Shown one piece after another: positions 1-8,556 of a stretch of DNA of 64,000 nt. The first letter of the stretch is position 1; each line of letters begins with the position of its first letter. The notes beneath the pieces were generated by a model. That model saw only the letters and a program-made list of their open reading frames with translations. It ran no database searches and was not told the origin of the DNA. Origin of the DNA: Litorivivens lipolytica (GTDB lineage: Bacteria; Pseudomonadota; Gammaproteobacteria; Pseudomonadales; Spongiibacteraceae); NCBI RefSeq assembly GCF_014191715.1, contig NZ_JACHWY010000001.1, forward strand, positions 248,001-312,000, given 5' to 3'. Made by a program: the position numbers and the translations under genes.

Positions 1-2
1 CC

Positions 3-1088
3 TCGATCCCCGGCCTCGACGCCTTCAAGGGCAAGGTGATGCATACCGCCGAGTGGGATCCTGACTATGATCTCAGCGGCAAAAAAGTTGGTGTTATTGG
101 TACCGGCGCCAGTGCGATTCAGGTTGTCCCCGAGATTCAGCCAGCGGTTGAGTCGCTTACCCTCTACCAGCGCACAGCGCCCTGGGTTATGCCGAAACGC
201 GATGGCTGGATTCCACCGGCTTGGCGCAAGCTCTACGCCCGTTTTCCGATTTTGCAAAAGCTGCATCGCATCGCCCAGTACTGGATGTTTGAATCCACGG
301 CGCCAGTGATGATCAAGAATAATTGGATGACTCGTATGGGGGAGCGCTTGGGACGACGTTACTTGCGCCGTATGATCAAGGATCCGGTCCTGCGGGAAAA
401 AGTAACGCCGCGCTATGCGCTCGGCTGCAAGCGTGTGCTGCTCTCTGACGATTATTATCCCGCGCTAACGAAACCCAATGTTGAGGTGCTGACCGATGGC
501 ATTGAGCGGATAGATGAAACCGGCATCGTCAGCCGTGACGGGCGGCATCAAAAGTTGGATGCCATTGTCTTGGCGACGGGCTTTCAGGTGCCGGCCGCAG
601 GTGCGCCGTTTCCCATCGAGGGAGCGGGAGGACGCTCGTTAAATGAGGACTGGCGCAAAGGGTCTGAGGCCTACCTCGGTATGACCGTCACCGGTTACCC
701 GAACATGCTCTACATCATGGGGCCAAATACCGGGCCGGGAAATATTTCGGTGATTTTCTATATTGAGTCCCAGCTGCGCTATATCATGGCTTATCTGAAG
801 CATTTGCGGCAGCGGAATCTCGCCGCGCTGGATCTTAAACCTTCAGTTCAGCAGCAGTTTAACGAGAACATTCAGGCAAAAATGCAGAAGACAACCTGGG
901 TGTCCGGCTGCGATAGCTGGTACCTGACGGAAGATGGCAAGAACACCACGCTGTGGCCGGGGTACTCTTGGCAATACCGTCTGCAATCAAAGCATTTTGA
1001 TCCTAGCCTCTATGATTGTGTTCGATTGCGTCCCAGTGTTGTCGAACTCAGTGCCGATATCGATGACCGTGTAGCGACCTCAGCCTGA
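3..1088 (+). CDS. Baeyer-Villiger-type flavin monooxygenase, 3' part (5' end outside window)
   Basis: The reading frame is open from the first bases of the window, so the gene starts upstream; about 361 codons of an expected 480-550 are present. The first residues carry the Baeyer-Villiger fingerprint FxGxxxHxxxW as FKGKVMHTAEWD (nt 24-59). The NADPH-binding Rossmann motif GVIGTGASAIQ follows. A late ATGF-type motif (LATGFQVP) and the C-terminal region LWPGYSWQYR also fit the family. Such enzymes use FAD, NADPH and O2 to insert oxygen next to a ketone or to oxidise soft heteroatoms. The SDR 20 bp downstream could supply or remove the ketone by alcohol oxidation, a common pairing in alicyclic or steroid catabolism (inference). 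The substrate cannot be read from the sequence, and the FAD-binding N-terminus is missing. Confidence 0.88.
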   Translation, partial: SIPGLDAFKGKVMHTAEWDPDYDLSGKKVGVIGTGASAIQVVPEIQPAVESLTLYQRTAPWVMPKRDGWIPPAWRKLYARFPILQKLHRIAQYWMFESTAPVMIKNNWMTRMGERLGRRYLRRMIKDPVLREKVTPRYALGCKRVLLSDDYYPALTKPNVEVLTDGIERIDETGIVSRDGRHQKLDAIVLATGFQVPAAGAPFPIEGAGGRSLNEDWRKGSEAYLGMTVTGYPNMLYIMGPNTGPGNISVIFYIESQLRYIMAYLKHLRQRNLAALDLKPSVQQQFNENIQAKMQKTTWVSGCDSWYLTEDGKNTTLWPGYSWQYRLQSKHFDPSLYDCVRLRPSVVELSADIDDRVATSA

Positions 1089-1107
1089 CAAAAAAAAGGA
1101 TAAACCG

Positions 1108-1941
1108 ATGTTTTCTCTTAAGGATAAAGTGATCGCCATCACCGGTGCCGGTTCAGGTATCGGTTATGCGCTGACCGAGCTGGCCCTCGACGCCGGTGCA
1201 AAAGTCGCCGCGTCTGATATCAAGCCGGATGCGTTGGCCGCGTTGGCAGCTCGTTATCGCCAGCAGCTTCATCAAGCTGTGCTGGATGTGTCCGACCGCG
1301 AAGCTTTTGCTGAATGGTCGCGCGAGGTCGTTGCCCACTTCGGTTGTTGCGATGTCATTATCAATAACGCGGGTGTGTCACTGTCGAGTCGCGTTCAATC
1401 CATGAAACGGGACGATCTGGAATGGATAATGAACATCAACTTTTGGGGCGTGGTGAACGGTGTGGAAGCCTTTCTGCCTCATCTGCTGACGCGACCCGAG
1501 GCGGTGGTGGTTAATATCTCCAGCTTGTTTGGGCTTATGGCGGTGCCGTCTCAATCGGCCTATAACGCAGCCAAATTTGCGGTTCGCGGCTATTCGGAAT
1601 CCATGCGTCAGGACCTGCGAGACACTTCGGTAAAAGTAGTTACCGTTCACCCCGGTGGTGTGAAAACGAATATTGTCGCCAACGGTAAACACTATGAAAG
1701 CCTCGACGGCAGCCACACCAATACAGAAGAATCTGCAGCTATGTTTGAGCGTATCGCCTCGACCACCCCGCAGCGAGCGGCAGAGATCATTCTGCGCGGT
1801 GTCGAGAAGGGCAAGCCGCGCGTACTGATTGGTCGTGATGCAATCTTGCTGGATCTGCTGCAGCGATTTTTGCCCGGTCTTTATGATCGTTTGACTGTGC
1901 CCGTATCACTGCGTGGGCGCCATCGCATGAGCAGTCAGTAG
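1108..1941 (+). CDS. Short-chain dehydrogenase/reductase (classical SDR)
   Basis: This 277-residue protein shows the classical SDR layout. It has a cofactor motif TGAGSGIG near residue 12, NNAG near residue 86, a catalytic Ser region (VNISSLFG) and the YNAAK form of YxxxK. The C-terminus is about 25 residues longer than a minimal SDR and ends basic. An AAAAAAAGGA ribosome binding site precedes the ATG. It follows the flavin monooxygenase by 20 bp, so the two are probably co-transcribed. The likely role is NAD(P)-dependent alcohol/ketone interconversion in the same pathway as the monooxygenase. The substrate is unknown. Confidence 0.88.
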   Translation: MFSLKDKVIAITGAGSGIGYALTELALDAGAKVAASDIKPDALAALAARYRQQLHQAVLDVSDREAFAEWSREVVAHFGCCDVIINNAGVSLSSRVQSMKRDDLEWIMNINFWGVVNGVEAFLPHLLTRPEAVVVNISSLFGLMAVPSQSAYNAAKFAVRGYSESMRQDLRDTSVKVVTVHPGGVKTNIVANGKHYESLDGSHTNTEESAAMFERIASTTPQRAAEIILRGVEKGKPRVLIGRDAILLDLLQRFLPGLYDRLTVPVSLRGRHRMSSQ

Positions 1942-1946
1942 CTGCC

Positions 1947-3101
1947 GTGGTGCCAAGACATTTTCGATTACCCTCCCTTGGCCGAGCTTCGTGCTTGGCC
2001 CTTTTTCTTTTTTTGTGCGCAACGACTAGCCTTCAGGCACATCCGGTGAAGCATGGCGTCCGTCTCGATCTGCAACCGGTGCTGCGCAATGCGGCGTATC
2101 GGCCAGCGCTGACCGAGCTGGTTGCTCACAGCAGTGGCTATACTTTTCTCAATGATCGGGAGGAAATGCTCGACGATCTGCTTGATGCCCGGCGTGAGGC
2201 CGCGGCACTGGAAAATAGCGTCCGTCGTTTTGAATACCGCCCGGGCGACGAAGAGGCGCTGATACAAACACTCAAGTCCTTAGACGGGAAGGCCACCACA
2301 TTTCAGGGCGGCATCGGGTTGGTAGTGGCTAGCCCGTTTTTCGATGACCGCTACACCTTGAGTGCGACTGCGTTTACGCGTTTTGCGGGCACTTTCGAAT
2401 TTGTGGAAGACGACGAGCCCAAGCTCCGACTTGCACCTGTGATCGCCTTTTTTCAGCTGTCTGACTTGGAATCCCGCGCGCGGGTGTTGGGCTATGGCAT
2501 GGCTGAGGTCGCGCTCCACCGTAAGATGGATGAGATCGATTTGCCGGCCACCACGGTCAGTCTCAGCTTCAAATATCAGGGGCTGTCACTGTATGAGAGG
2601 GAGGTGCCGATTCAGGATTACCGGGAGAGCGAGTTTTTTGAACTCAGCGGCTTTACCCGTGAATACCGTCGGGCAAATGTAGATATTGCCACGCTGACTG
2701 AGATTGACCGCTGGCAGATTGGTCTGACACTTCGGGATCTTTTTGAAAGCACCTACCGCGGGCCCCGTGACAGTACCTTTCACTTGCGAACGCGGGGTGA
2801 ATTGCGGGTAGATTATCGCTTTGACTGGGGGCAGGCGAGCCTGCTGCAGGACCTGACGCCTCACCCCGCGTTTGGTCAGATTAAGGGGCGACGCGAAACG
2901 GTGTTAGGTATATCGGCGCCGATTTCATCGCGTTTTGTCGCAGGCGCGGCTTATACCCACATCGCGCGGGATCGCGATCATGACACGGTCAGTCTATCGC
3001 TGACCTACCATCTGCTGGACAGTTTCAATATCGGTGTAACCGGAACCCTTGCCAGTGAACGTGAGCTGGGTGGTGCATTTCGCCTGCAGATGCCGTTCTA
3101 A
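1947..3101 (+). CDS. Putative exported outer-membrane beta-barrel protein (TraF_2-like)
   Basis: This is a 384-residue protein with a GTG start (a second GTG follows directly). A signal peptide is visible: basic start, hydrophobic CLALFLFLCATTSLQA, then cleavage before HPVKHG. The middle contains a charged helical segment (about residues 60-105). The last 200 residues alternate hydrophobic and polar residues like beta strands, and the chain ends in phenylalanine (LQMPF), as many outer-membrane barrels do. The overall look recalls the conjugal-transfer TraF_2 family, which also occurs outside conjugation loci. No conjugation genes are present here. It lies only 5 bp after the SDR stop, so it may be read with the monooxygenase/SDR unit and could help hydrophobic substrate entry (inference). 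Confidence 0.6.
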   Translation: MVPRHFRLPSLGRASCLALFLFLCATTSLQAHPVKHGVRLDLQPVLRNAAYRPALTELVAHSSGYTFLNDREEMLDDLLDARREAAALENSVRRFEYRPGDEEALIQTLKSLDGKATTFQGGIGLVVASPFFDDRYTLSATAFTRFAGTFEFVEDDEPKLRLAPVIAFFQLSDLESRARVLGYGMAEVALHRKMDEIDLPATTVSLSFKYQGLSLYEREVPIQDYRESEFFELSGFTREYRRANVDIATLTEIDRWQIGLTLRDLFESTYRGPRDSTFHLRTRGELRVDYRFDWGQASLLQDLTPHPAFGQIKGRRETVLGISAPISSRFVAGAAYTHIARDRDHDTVSLSLTYHLLDSFNIGVTGTLASERELGGAFRLQMPF

Positions 3102-3141
3102 CTTGCTATCCTTGCGCGGCCCAGATTAATGGAGCCCGGTT

Positions 3142-3843
3142 GTGCCCGCCCAACAAAAAACCATCAAATTGCATCCTTCCTGGCTGAACGCACTGGCCGG
3201 TGAGTTCGAACAGGATTACATGGTCGCGCTGCGCGCCTTTCTCGCCGAACGCATAGCCAGTGGCGCTAACGTATTTCCGCGCCCGGCCGAGTGGTTTAAT
3301 GCACTCGATACCACGCCGCTGGATCAGGTGAAAGTGGTTATTCTCGGGCAGGATCCTTATCACGGCCCGGATCAGGCTCACGGCCTGTGTTTTTCGGTGA
3401 AGCCTCCGGTGCCGCCACCGCCGTCACTGGTCAATATCTATAAAGAGCTGAACAGCGATCTTGGCTTAAAGCCTCCGTCCCACGGTTGTCTGACCAGTTG
3501 GTCAGAACAGGGCGTGCTGCTGCTGAACAGTGTGTTGACCGTCGAACAGGGGCAGGCGGGCGCCCATCAGGGTAAGGGTTGGGAGCGTTTTACCGACGCC
3601 GTGATCGAGGCCGTTAACCGTGAGCGGGAAGGGGTGGTTTTCCTTTTGTGGGGTGGCTATGCCCAGAAAAAGGGACAGCTGGTGGACCCCCAGCGACACT
3701 GTGTGTTGAAGGCGCCTCATCCCTCGCCGCTAAGTGCTCACCGGGGCTTTCTCGGTTGCCGCCATTTCTCAAAGACCAATGACTACCTGAAGGCTCGTGG
3801 AGAAAGTCCGATACGCTGGGAATTGCCGGTCGCTGTCAGCTGA
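3142..3843 (+). CDS. ung: Uracil-DNA glycosylase, family 1
   Basis: A 233-residue enzyme that removes uracil from DNA as the first step of base excision repair. The water-activating motif [14 protein letters not shown] with the catalytic Asp lies at about residues 69-82. The C-terminal DNA-intercalation motif [11 protein letters not shown] is intact. Length matches the family. The GTG start is supported by GGAG eight bases upstream. It stands alone and converges on ygfZ, with only 3 bp between the two stops. Cytoplasmic. Confidence 0.97.
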   Translation: MPAQQKTIKLHPSWLNALAGEFEQDYMVALRAFLAERIASGANVFPRPAEWFNALDTTPLDQVKVVILGQDPYHGPDQAHGLCFSVKPPVPPPPSLVNIYKELNSDLGLKPPSHGCLTSWSEQGVLLLNSVLTVEQGQAGAHQGKGWERFTDAVIEAVNREREGVVFLLWGGYAQKKGQLVDPQRHCVLKAPHPSPLSAHRGFLGCRHFSKTNDYLKARGESPIRWELPVAVS

Positions 3844-3846
3844 ACG

Positions 3847-4908
3847 CTATTCCGCCGGGAAACCGTAGGGTGGCGGCGTGACCTCGACGACGCGGGCGCC
3901 GCCTTTCAGTTGGAGATTGGCTGAATCTGCAGAGGCGGTGGCAAGCACCAAAGCCACCTGCTGATCGGGCCCGCTCAAGGCGACCATGCCCACGGTTTTT
4001 TCGCCGTCCAGTACCTCTTCCCCCGCCTTTGCCGGGCCTTCAAGCCTCGCCAAATACAGGCGGCGTTTGGGGACGCCTTTAAAATGCAGGCGGGCGACCA
4101 CTTCCTGTCCGGTGTAGCAGCCTTTCTTGAAATTCACGGCGCCGGTCAGGTCGTAATTGAGAAACTGGGGCAGAAACTCGTCGCGGGTTGCCGCAACTAC
4201 CGGCACATCGCCAGCGGCAATGCGCAAGCCGTCCCAGTGCGTCGAACTCACCGCTTGCGCTTTGCTGGAAAGTGCCTGCCAGACCTCGGCTGCCTGTTCC
4301 GGTTTGAGCCAGAGTTCATAACGCTGCCCCGCCTCGTCGCATTGAACCACGATGCCTCCGGGGAGGGCGCAAGTTTTCAGCGGGCCGTCGGGCGTGGTTT
4401 CACATACCGAGCTCAGCAGCGCTTTGGCGTCCGGGCCAACCAACCCGATCCCGGTATAACTTTCACTGGCGTCGCTCAGCTTTACTTTGGAGAACACCGC
4501 GTATTTAGCCAGAACCGTTAGAGTGTCTTCGATCAGATCCTTCCGCATTTGCAGGAGCAGCGTGTCTTCATCAAGGCGCGCCGCACTAAAACTTGCCAGC
4601 ATTCTACCCTTGGGGGTGCAGTAACTTCCGGGTCGGGCCTGTGTGGCGCTGACTTGGCGGAAGTCGGCGGTCGTCTGGCCTTGAAAGAAAGTCTGGCCAT
4701 CAGGGCCGGTGGCCTCCACAAAGCCGTAGGGTGTTAGCGGTACCAGCAGGTTCGTATCTGATTCAGAAGCGGGGGCTGTATCGAACAGGCAATGTTCACC
4801 CTCGAAACGGGCGCCATCGGCAGTTAACTGGGCGATAAAAGGGGAGGTGCTCACCGTATACTCCGCAGGTCGGGCTTTGAATGTAATTAGCCCGAGATCT
4901 GTCTGCAT
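3847..4908 (-). CDS. ygfZ: Folate-binding tRNA-modifying/Fe-S protein YgfZ
   Basis: This 353-residue protein is homologous to the T-protein (aminomethyltransferase) fold. It carries the diagnostic YgfZ motif KGCYTGQE with its conserved cysteine. In the family, YgfZ binds tetrahydrofolate and supports repair or assembly of certain Fe-S enzymes such as MiaB. It is slightly longer than the E. coli protein (326 residues). It is transcribed divergently from sdhE, 85 bp away, a neighbourhood conserved in gammaproteobacteria. It fits with sdhE because both support respiratory or redox-enzyme maturation. Confidence 0.93.
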   Translation of the reverse strand: MQTDLGLITFKARPAEYTVSTSPFIAQLTADGARFEGEHCLFDTAPASESDTNLLVPLTPYGFVEATGPDGQTFFQGQTTADFRQVSATQARPGSYCTPKGRMLASFSAARLDEDTLLLQMRKDLIEDTLTVLAKYAVFSKVKLSDASESYTGIGLVGPDAKALLSSVCETTPDGPLKTCALPGGIVVQCDEAGQRYELWLKPEQAAEVWQALSSKAQAVSSTHWDGLRIAAGDVPVVAATRDEFLPQFLNYDLTGAVNFKKGCYTGQEVVARLHFKGVPKRRLYLARLEGPAKAGEEVLDGEKTVGMVALSGPDQQVALVLATASADSANLQLKGGARVVEVTPPPYGFPAE

Positions 4909-4993
4909 GTGTGAATGTCATCAAGAAGGCCATGCGTTGTCCGGCCTGTGTCGCTATAATGCGCCGCACAATAAACGGCAGCAGTGGAACTTA

Positions 4994-5254
4994 ATGTACT
5001 CAGAAAACGAGATCAAGCGAATTTACTGGGCCAGTCGGCGCGGCATGCTGGAACTGGACCTGATGCTGGTGCCGTTTATGGAAAATTGTTTTCGCAGTCT
5101 GCCGGTGGAAAAGCAGCATCATTACGTCGCACTGATGGAATGCGAAGACACGCAGATCTTTCAGTGGTTGTTGGGAACGGAAAGCCCGGAAGATCCGGAT
5201 TTGCTAGGGATAGTGAATGACATCAAAGCCTTCGCCCGCCAGCCTAAGACTTGA
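4994..5254 (+). CDS. sdhE: FAD assembly factor SdhE (succinate dehydrogenase flavinylation)
   Basis: An 86-residue cytoplasmic protein that promotes covalent FAD attachment to the SdhA flavoprotein. The hallmark RGMLELD segment (RGxxE motif) is at about residues 16-22. Length matches the family. The reading frame continues upstream of this ATG, but homologues start at MYSENE-like sequence, so the internal ATG at 4994 was chosen. Its 3' end overlaps the next gene by 38 bp in another frame. Nearby nadB encodes another flavoprotein of the same superfamily as SdhA, but with non-covalent FAD. Confidence 0.95.
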   Translation: MYSENEIKRIYWASRRGMLELDLMLVPFMENCFRSLPVEKQHHYVALMECEDTQIFQWLLGTESPEDPDLLGIVNDIKAFARQPKT

Positions 5255-5657
5255 ACTGCGCCCCTCGCGCTGGCTGCTACTGTATCTGATTTCTGCCCAT
5301 GGGCTTGCCGCCGGCGCTTTGATACTTGCGCCGGTTGCGGCTTCTCTGCAACTGCTCGCACTCGCGCTGACGGCGTTCAGCCTGCTATTTCACGTTATGA
5401 CGCTATACCACAGGCGATGGCGCTGCGAGGTCTTGCTGCGCGACGAGAAGGGCTGGTGCTTGCAAATCGGCAGGCTGCGCCGGCCAGTAGAGCTGAAAAG
5501 TTGCTGGGTAACGCCCTACGCGGTGGGCATGCGCTTTCGGGGGCGAGGCTTGTTGCTGCCGGCTGACGCCTTTGTCAGTGCAGACGGCTTTCGCCGCCTG
5601 CGGGTTCAATTACGCTTTGCGCCGGGGCTCAAGAATAGTGTCTCGGGCCTCCGCTAG
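5217..5657 (+). CDS. ygfX: YgfX/CptA-type small membrane protein
   Basis: A 146-residue protein with two adjacent membrane segments near the N-terminus (residues about 18-57, [18 protein letters not shown] and the following hydrophobic stretch). A basic cytoplasmic domain follows, as in the YgfX family. In E. coli the homologue pairs with SdhE (CptA/CptB) and was proposed as a toxin acting on cytoskeletal proteins. Others regard the pair as a membrane partner of the flavinylation factor. The start lies inside sdhE and overlaps it by 38 bp, implying translational coupling. The 3' end overlaps convergent nadB by 48 bp. Confidence 0.8.
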   Translation: MTSKPSPASLRLELRPSRWLLLYLISAHGLAAGALILAPVAASLQLLALALTAFSLLFHVMTLYHRRWRCEVLLRDEKGWCLQIGRLRRPVELKSCWVTPYAVGMRFRGRGLLLPADAFVSADGFRRLRVQLRFAPGLKNSVSGLR

Positions 5658-7187
5658 GGTTTCCGGATAATCCAGCGTGTAGTGCAGCCCCCGGCTTTCC
5701 CGTCGTTCCATCGCTGAGCGAATGATCAACTCGGAGACCATCGCCAGGTTCCGCAGTTCGATAAGGTCGTTGCTGACCTTGTAGTTACTGTAATACTCCC
5801 GGATTTCCTGCTGCAGCAGCTCCACCCGGTGCAATGCCCGCTGGAGTCGTTTGTTGGTGCGCACGATGCCCACGTAGTCCCACATAAAGCGGCGCAGCTC
5901 GTCCCAGTTGTGCGAGATCACGACATCTTCATCGGAATCGGTAACTTGTGACTCATCCCAGTCCGCTATGGCGATATCCGCCATGGGCTCCGCCAGCCTT
6001 TGGCCGATGGCGTCGGCGGCTGAGCGGCCAAAGACAATGCACTCCAGCAGGGAGTTGCTGGCCATACGGTTGGCGCCGTGCAGGCCGGTGAAGGAGGTCT
6101 CGCCGATCGCAAACAGGTTGCCCACATCGGTCTGGCCGCTGTGGTCTACCATCACCCCGCCGCAGGTGTAGTGGGCGGCGGGAACCACGGGGATGGGTTC
6201 CCGGGTAATGTCGATGCCGAGCTCCAGACAGCGTGCCTTAACGGTCGGGAAGTGGTGCAGAATAAAGTCGGGCGAGCGGTGACTGATATCCAGATAGACA
6301 CAGTCCGAGCCGAGGCGCTTCATTTCATGGTCGATAGCGCGGGCCACAATATCCCGAGGGGCCAGCTCACCGCGCTCGTCGTAGCGGTGCATAAAACGCT
6401 GGCCGTTGGGCAGCAGCAATTTGCCGCCTTCACCCCGAATCGCTTCTGTAATCAGAAAGGATTTGGCTTTCGGGTGATAAAGACAGGTTGGGTGAAACTG
6501 GTTGAATTCCATATTGGCGACCCGGCAGCCGGCACGCCATGCCATGGCAATTCCGTCACCGGAGGCGCCATCGGGGTTGCTGGTATACAGGTAGGCCTTG
6601 CTGGCGCCACCTGAGGCCAGCACCACAAATTTGGCGCGGAACAGGCGCACATGCTCGGATTCGCGGTCATACACGTAGGCGCCGACACACCGGCCCTGTC
6701 TCACAACCAGGTCGACGGCCACATGGCGTTGGAAAACCTCGATGTTGCTCTGCTGCAAGGCCTGATTGGTCAAGGCCTCTGACACGGCTCGGCCGGTGGC
6801 ATCGGCGGCGTGAATAATGCGCCGGTGGCTGTGACCGCCTTCGCGGGTCAGGTGAAAGCCGTCCTCATTGGGGTAGCGGCTGAATTCGACGCCCTGAGAT
6901 ACCAGCCATTCAATGCTTTCTCGGCTGTTGGCAACGGTAAAGCGCACGGTATCGCCGTGGCAGAGATCGGCGCCGGCGGCCAGGGTGTCAGTGACGTGGT
7001 CGTCGACCGTATCCTGCTCGTCAAGTACCGCCGCAATGCCGCCCTGAGCGTAATAGGTGGAGCCCTGATTGAGCTCACCTTTGCAGATCACAGCGATGCG
7101 GGCCTTGTCGGCCAGTCGCAGGGCGAGAGTCAGGCCGGCTGCGCCGCTGCCGATCACCAGCACGTCGTGGGAATAACTGGAAGTCAT
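5610..7187 (-). CDS. nadB: L-aspartate oxidase
   Basis: A 525-residue flavoenzyme that oxidises L-aspartate to iminoaspartate, the first step of de novo NAD synthesis. It has the FAD dinucleotide motif [14 protein letters not shown] at the N-terminus. Substrate-loop features include [33 protein letters not shown] and [15 protein letters not shown]. The start at 7187 (MTSSYS) is preferred over a longer frame reaching 7313, because homologues begin at the Rossmann fold and AAGG lies about 7 bases upstream. It runs divergently from rpoE, as in many gammaproteobacteria. Confidence 0.96.
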   Translation of the reverse strand: MTSSYSHDVLVIGSGAAGLTLALRLADKARIAVICKGELNQGSTYYAQGGIAAVLDEQDTVDDHVTDTLAAGADLCHGDTVRFTVANSRESIEWLVSQGVEFSRYPNEDGFHLTREGGHSHRRIIHAADATGRAVSEALTNQALQQSNIEVFQRHVAVDLVVRQGRCVGAYVYDRESEHVRLFRAKFVVLASGGASKAYLYTSNPDGASGDGIAMAWRAGCRVANMEFNQFHPTCLYHPKAKSFLITEAIRGEGGKLLLPNGQRFMHRYDERGELAPRDIVARAIDHEMKRLGSDCVYLDISHRSPDFILHHFPTVKARCLELGIDITREPIPVVPAAHYTCGGVMVDHSGQTDVGNLFAIGETSFTGLHGANRMASNSLLECIVFGRSAADAIGQRLAEPMADIAIADWDESQVTDSDEDVVISHNWDELRRFMWDYVGIVRTNKRLQRALHRVELLQQEIREYYSNYKVSNDLIELRNLAMVSELIIRSAMERRESRGLHYTLDYPETLAEARDTILEPRRKA

Positions 7188-7320
7188 GGATTGCCTTGGG
7201 TGGACTGCGTGGATACCATTTGCGGCGGTCTGCCGGCTGGCAGAGTATACTGGTAATGCCTTATCCGGCCAATTGCGGCCTGGAATCCATCGGGCAACAA
7301 AAAAAGCCAGCACAATATGC

Positions 7321-7348
7321 GAACTAATGGGGTACCACGTGGTCTATC
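7321..7348 (+). promoter_or_regulatory. Candidate sigma-E (AlgU) autoregulated promoter
   Basis: GAACTA (7321-7326) is separated by 16 bp from TCTATC (7343-7348), close to the sigma-E pattern GAACTT-N16/17-TCTGA. It lies about 35 bp before the rpoE start. Autoregulation is the rule for this sigma factor family. The spacer contains the perfect palindrome ACCACGTGGT (7334-7343). Confidence 0.5.
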
Positions 7349-7381
7349 ACGGTAATACACGATCTTACAGTCAGGAGCAGC

Positions 7382-7984
7382 GTGATTGTGGATCGTGCTG
7401 AGTTAAGCGACAAGCAGCTGGTTGAGCGCGTCAAACGCGGCGATCAGCGTGCCTATGACATGCTGGTGCTGAAGTATCAGCACAAGATCTTTGGTCTGAT
7501 CTCGCGCTATGTCAAAGACAACGATGAAATTCAGGACGTGGCCCAGGAAGCCTTTATCAAGGCCTATCGGGCGCTCCCCAAGTTCCGTGGTGAAAGTGCC
7601 TTCTATACCTGGCTCTATCGTATTGCGATCAACACCGCCAAGAACTATCTGGTCAGCCGCAGTCGGCGACCCCCCAGTATTGATGTCGATGTAGGTGATG
7701 CCGAGTTCTATGACGGTGCGGATGGCCTGCGCGATACCGACAACCCGGAAAATGTACTGTTCGGTGACGAGCTGAAGACGGTTGTCGACACAGCGATTCA
7801 GGCTTTGCCTGAGGATTTGCGCACGGCCTTGACCCTGCGCGAGTTCGACGGCCTGAGTTATGAGGACATCGCTGATGTGATGGATTGTCCGGTGGGTACG
7901 GTTCGTTCGCGAATCTTCCGGGCGCGGGAAGCGGTTGATGAAAAAGTTAAGGCCCAGATGGGTGGCAGTGAGGTAATGGCATGA
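7382..7984 (+). CDS. rpoE: Envelope-stress sigma factor RpoE/AlgU
   Basis: A 200-residue ECF sigma factor. Region 2 is at about residues 22-92, including the DEIQDVAQEAFIKAYRAL core. Region 4 is at about residues 130-185 with helix-turn-helix LSYEDIADVMDCPVGTVRSR. It directs RNA polymerase to envelope-stress promoters and is held inactive by the RseA-type anti-sigma factor encoded next. The start is GTG at 7382, with CAGGAGCAGC upstream giving an AGGAG binding site. The stop overlaps the next start (ATGA), so sigma and anti-sigma are translationally coupled. Confidence 0.97.
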   Translation: MIVDRAELSDKQLVERVKRGDQRAYDMLVLKYQHKIFGLISRYVKDNDEIQDVAQEAFIKAYRALPKFRGESAFYTWLYRIAINTAKNYLVSRSRRPPSIDVDVGDAEFYDGADGLRDTDNPENVLFGDELKTVVDTAIQALPEDLRTALTLREFDGLSYEDIADVMDCPVGTVRSRIFRAREAVDEKVKAQMGGSEVMA

Positions 7985-8556
7985 GCAACGATCTTCGGGA
8001 ATCCCTGTCGGCGCTGATGGACGGCGAGGCATCCGAGCTGGAATTGCGTCGCGTGTTGCGCGATGCGAAAGATGATGACAGCGCCTTTTGGGGAAGAATG
8101 CATCGACAGCGCAGCGCCATGCAGGGCGATGCAACCTTCAGCGGGCTGGATATCAGTGCGCGGGTGAGCGCCGCGATTGCTGACGAAGCGCCACTGGTTG
8201 CTTCGGCGCGGGATTGGCGCAAACCCCTTGCCGGATTTGCCGTTGCTGCCAGCGTGGCGGCGATGGTGGTCTTTGGTCTCGGCGGTGGAAGCTCGCAACC
8301 GGCTGCACCGCAAATGGCGGAAGCGCCTGCGGCACAGAGTGGTCGTGTGTATCTGGCTTCACCCGCGACGAACGCAACGGGTGCTGTCACCGCCAGCGCG
8401 GCGAATGTGACCGTGCCGCTTTATCGGCAGGTAGATGACGAGCAGTCTCGTGAGCGTTTTGAGCGATTCCTGCGACAGCATACGGAGCGCGCGGCGCTTA
8501 ACAGCGGGCAGGGCATGGTGACCTATGCCCGGATGGTTAGCCACGGAGAGGAATAA
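7981..8556 (+). CDS. rseA: Anti-sigma-E factor RseA/MucA
   Basis: A 191-residue single-pass inner-membrane protein. The N-terminal cytoplasmic part (residues 1-80, opening with LSALMDGEASELELRRVL) binds the sigma factor. A membrane segment at about 82-102 (PLAGFAVAASVAAMVVFGLG) is followed by a periplasmic tail with a low-complexity Ala-rich linker. In the family, regulated proteolysis by DegS/AlgW and RseP releases the sigma factor. It overlaps rpoE by 4 bp and is directly followed by rseB. Confidence 0.92.
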   Translation: MSNDLRESLSALMDGEASELELRRVLRDAKDDDSAFWGRMHRQRSAMQGDATFSGLDISARVSAAIADEAPLVASARDWRKPLAGFAVAASVAAMVVFGLGGGSSQPAAPQMAEAPAAQSGRVYLASPATNATGAVTASAANVTVPLYRQVDDEQSRERFERFLRQHTERAALNSGQGMVTYARMVSHGEE

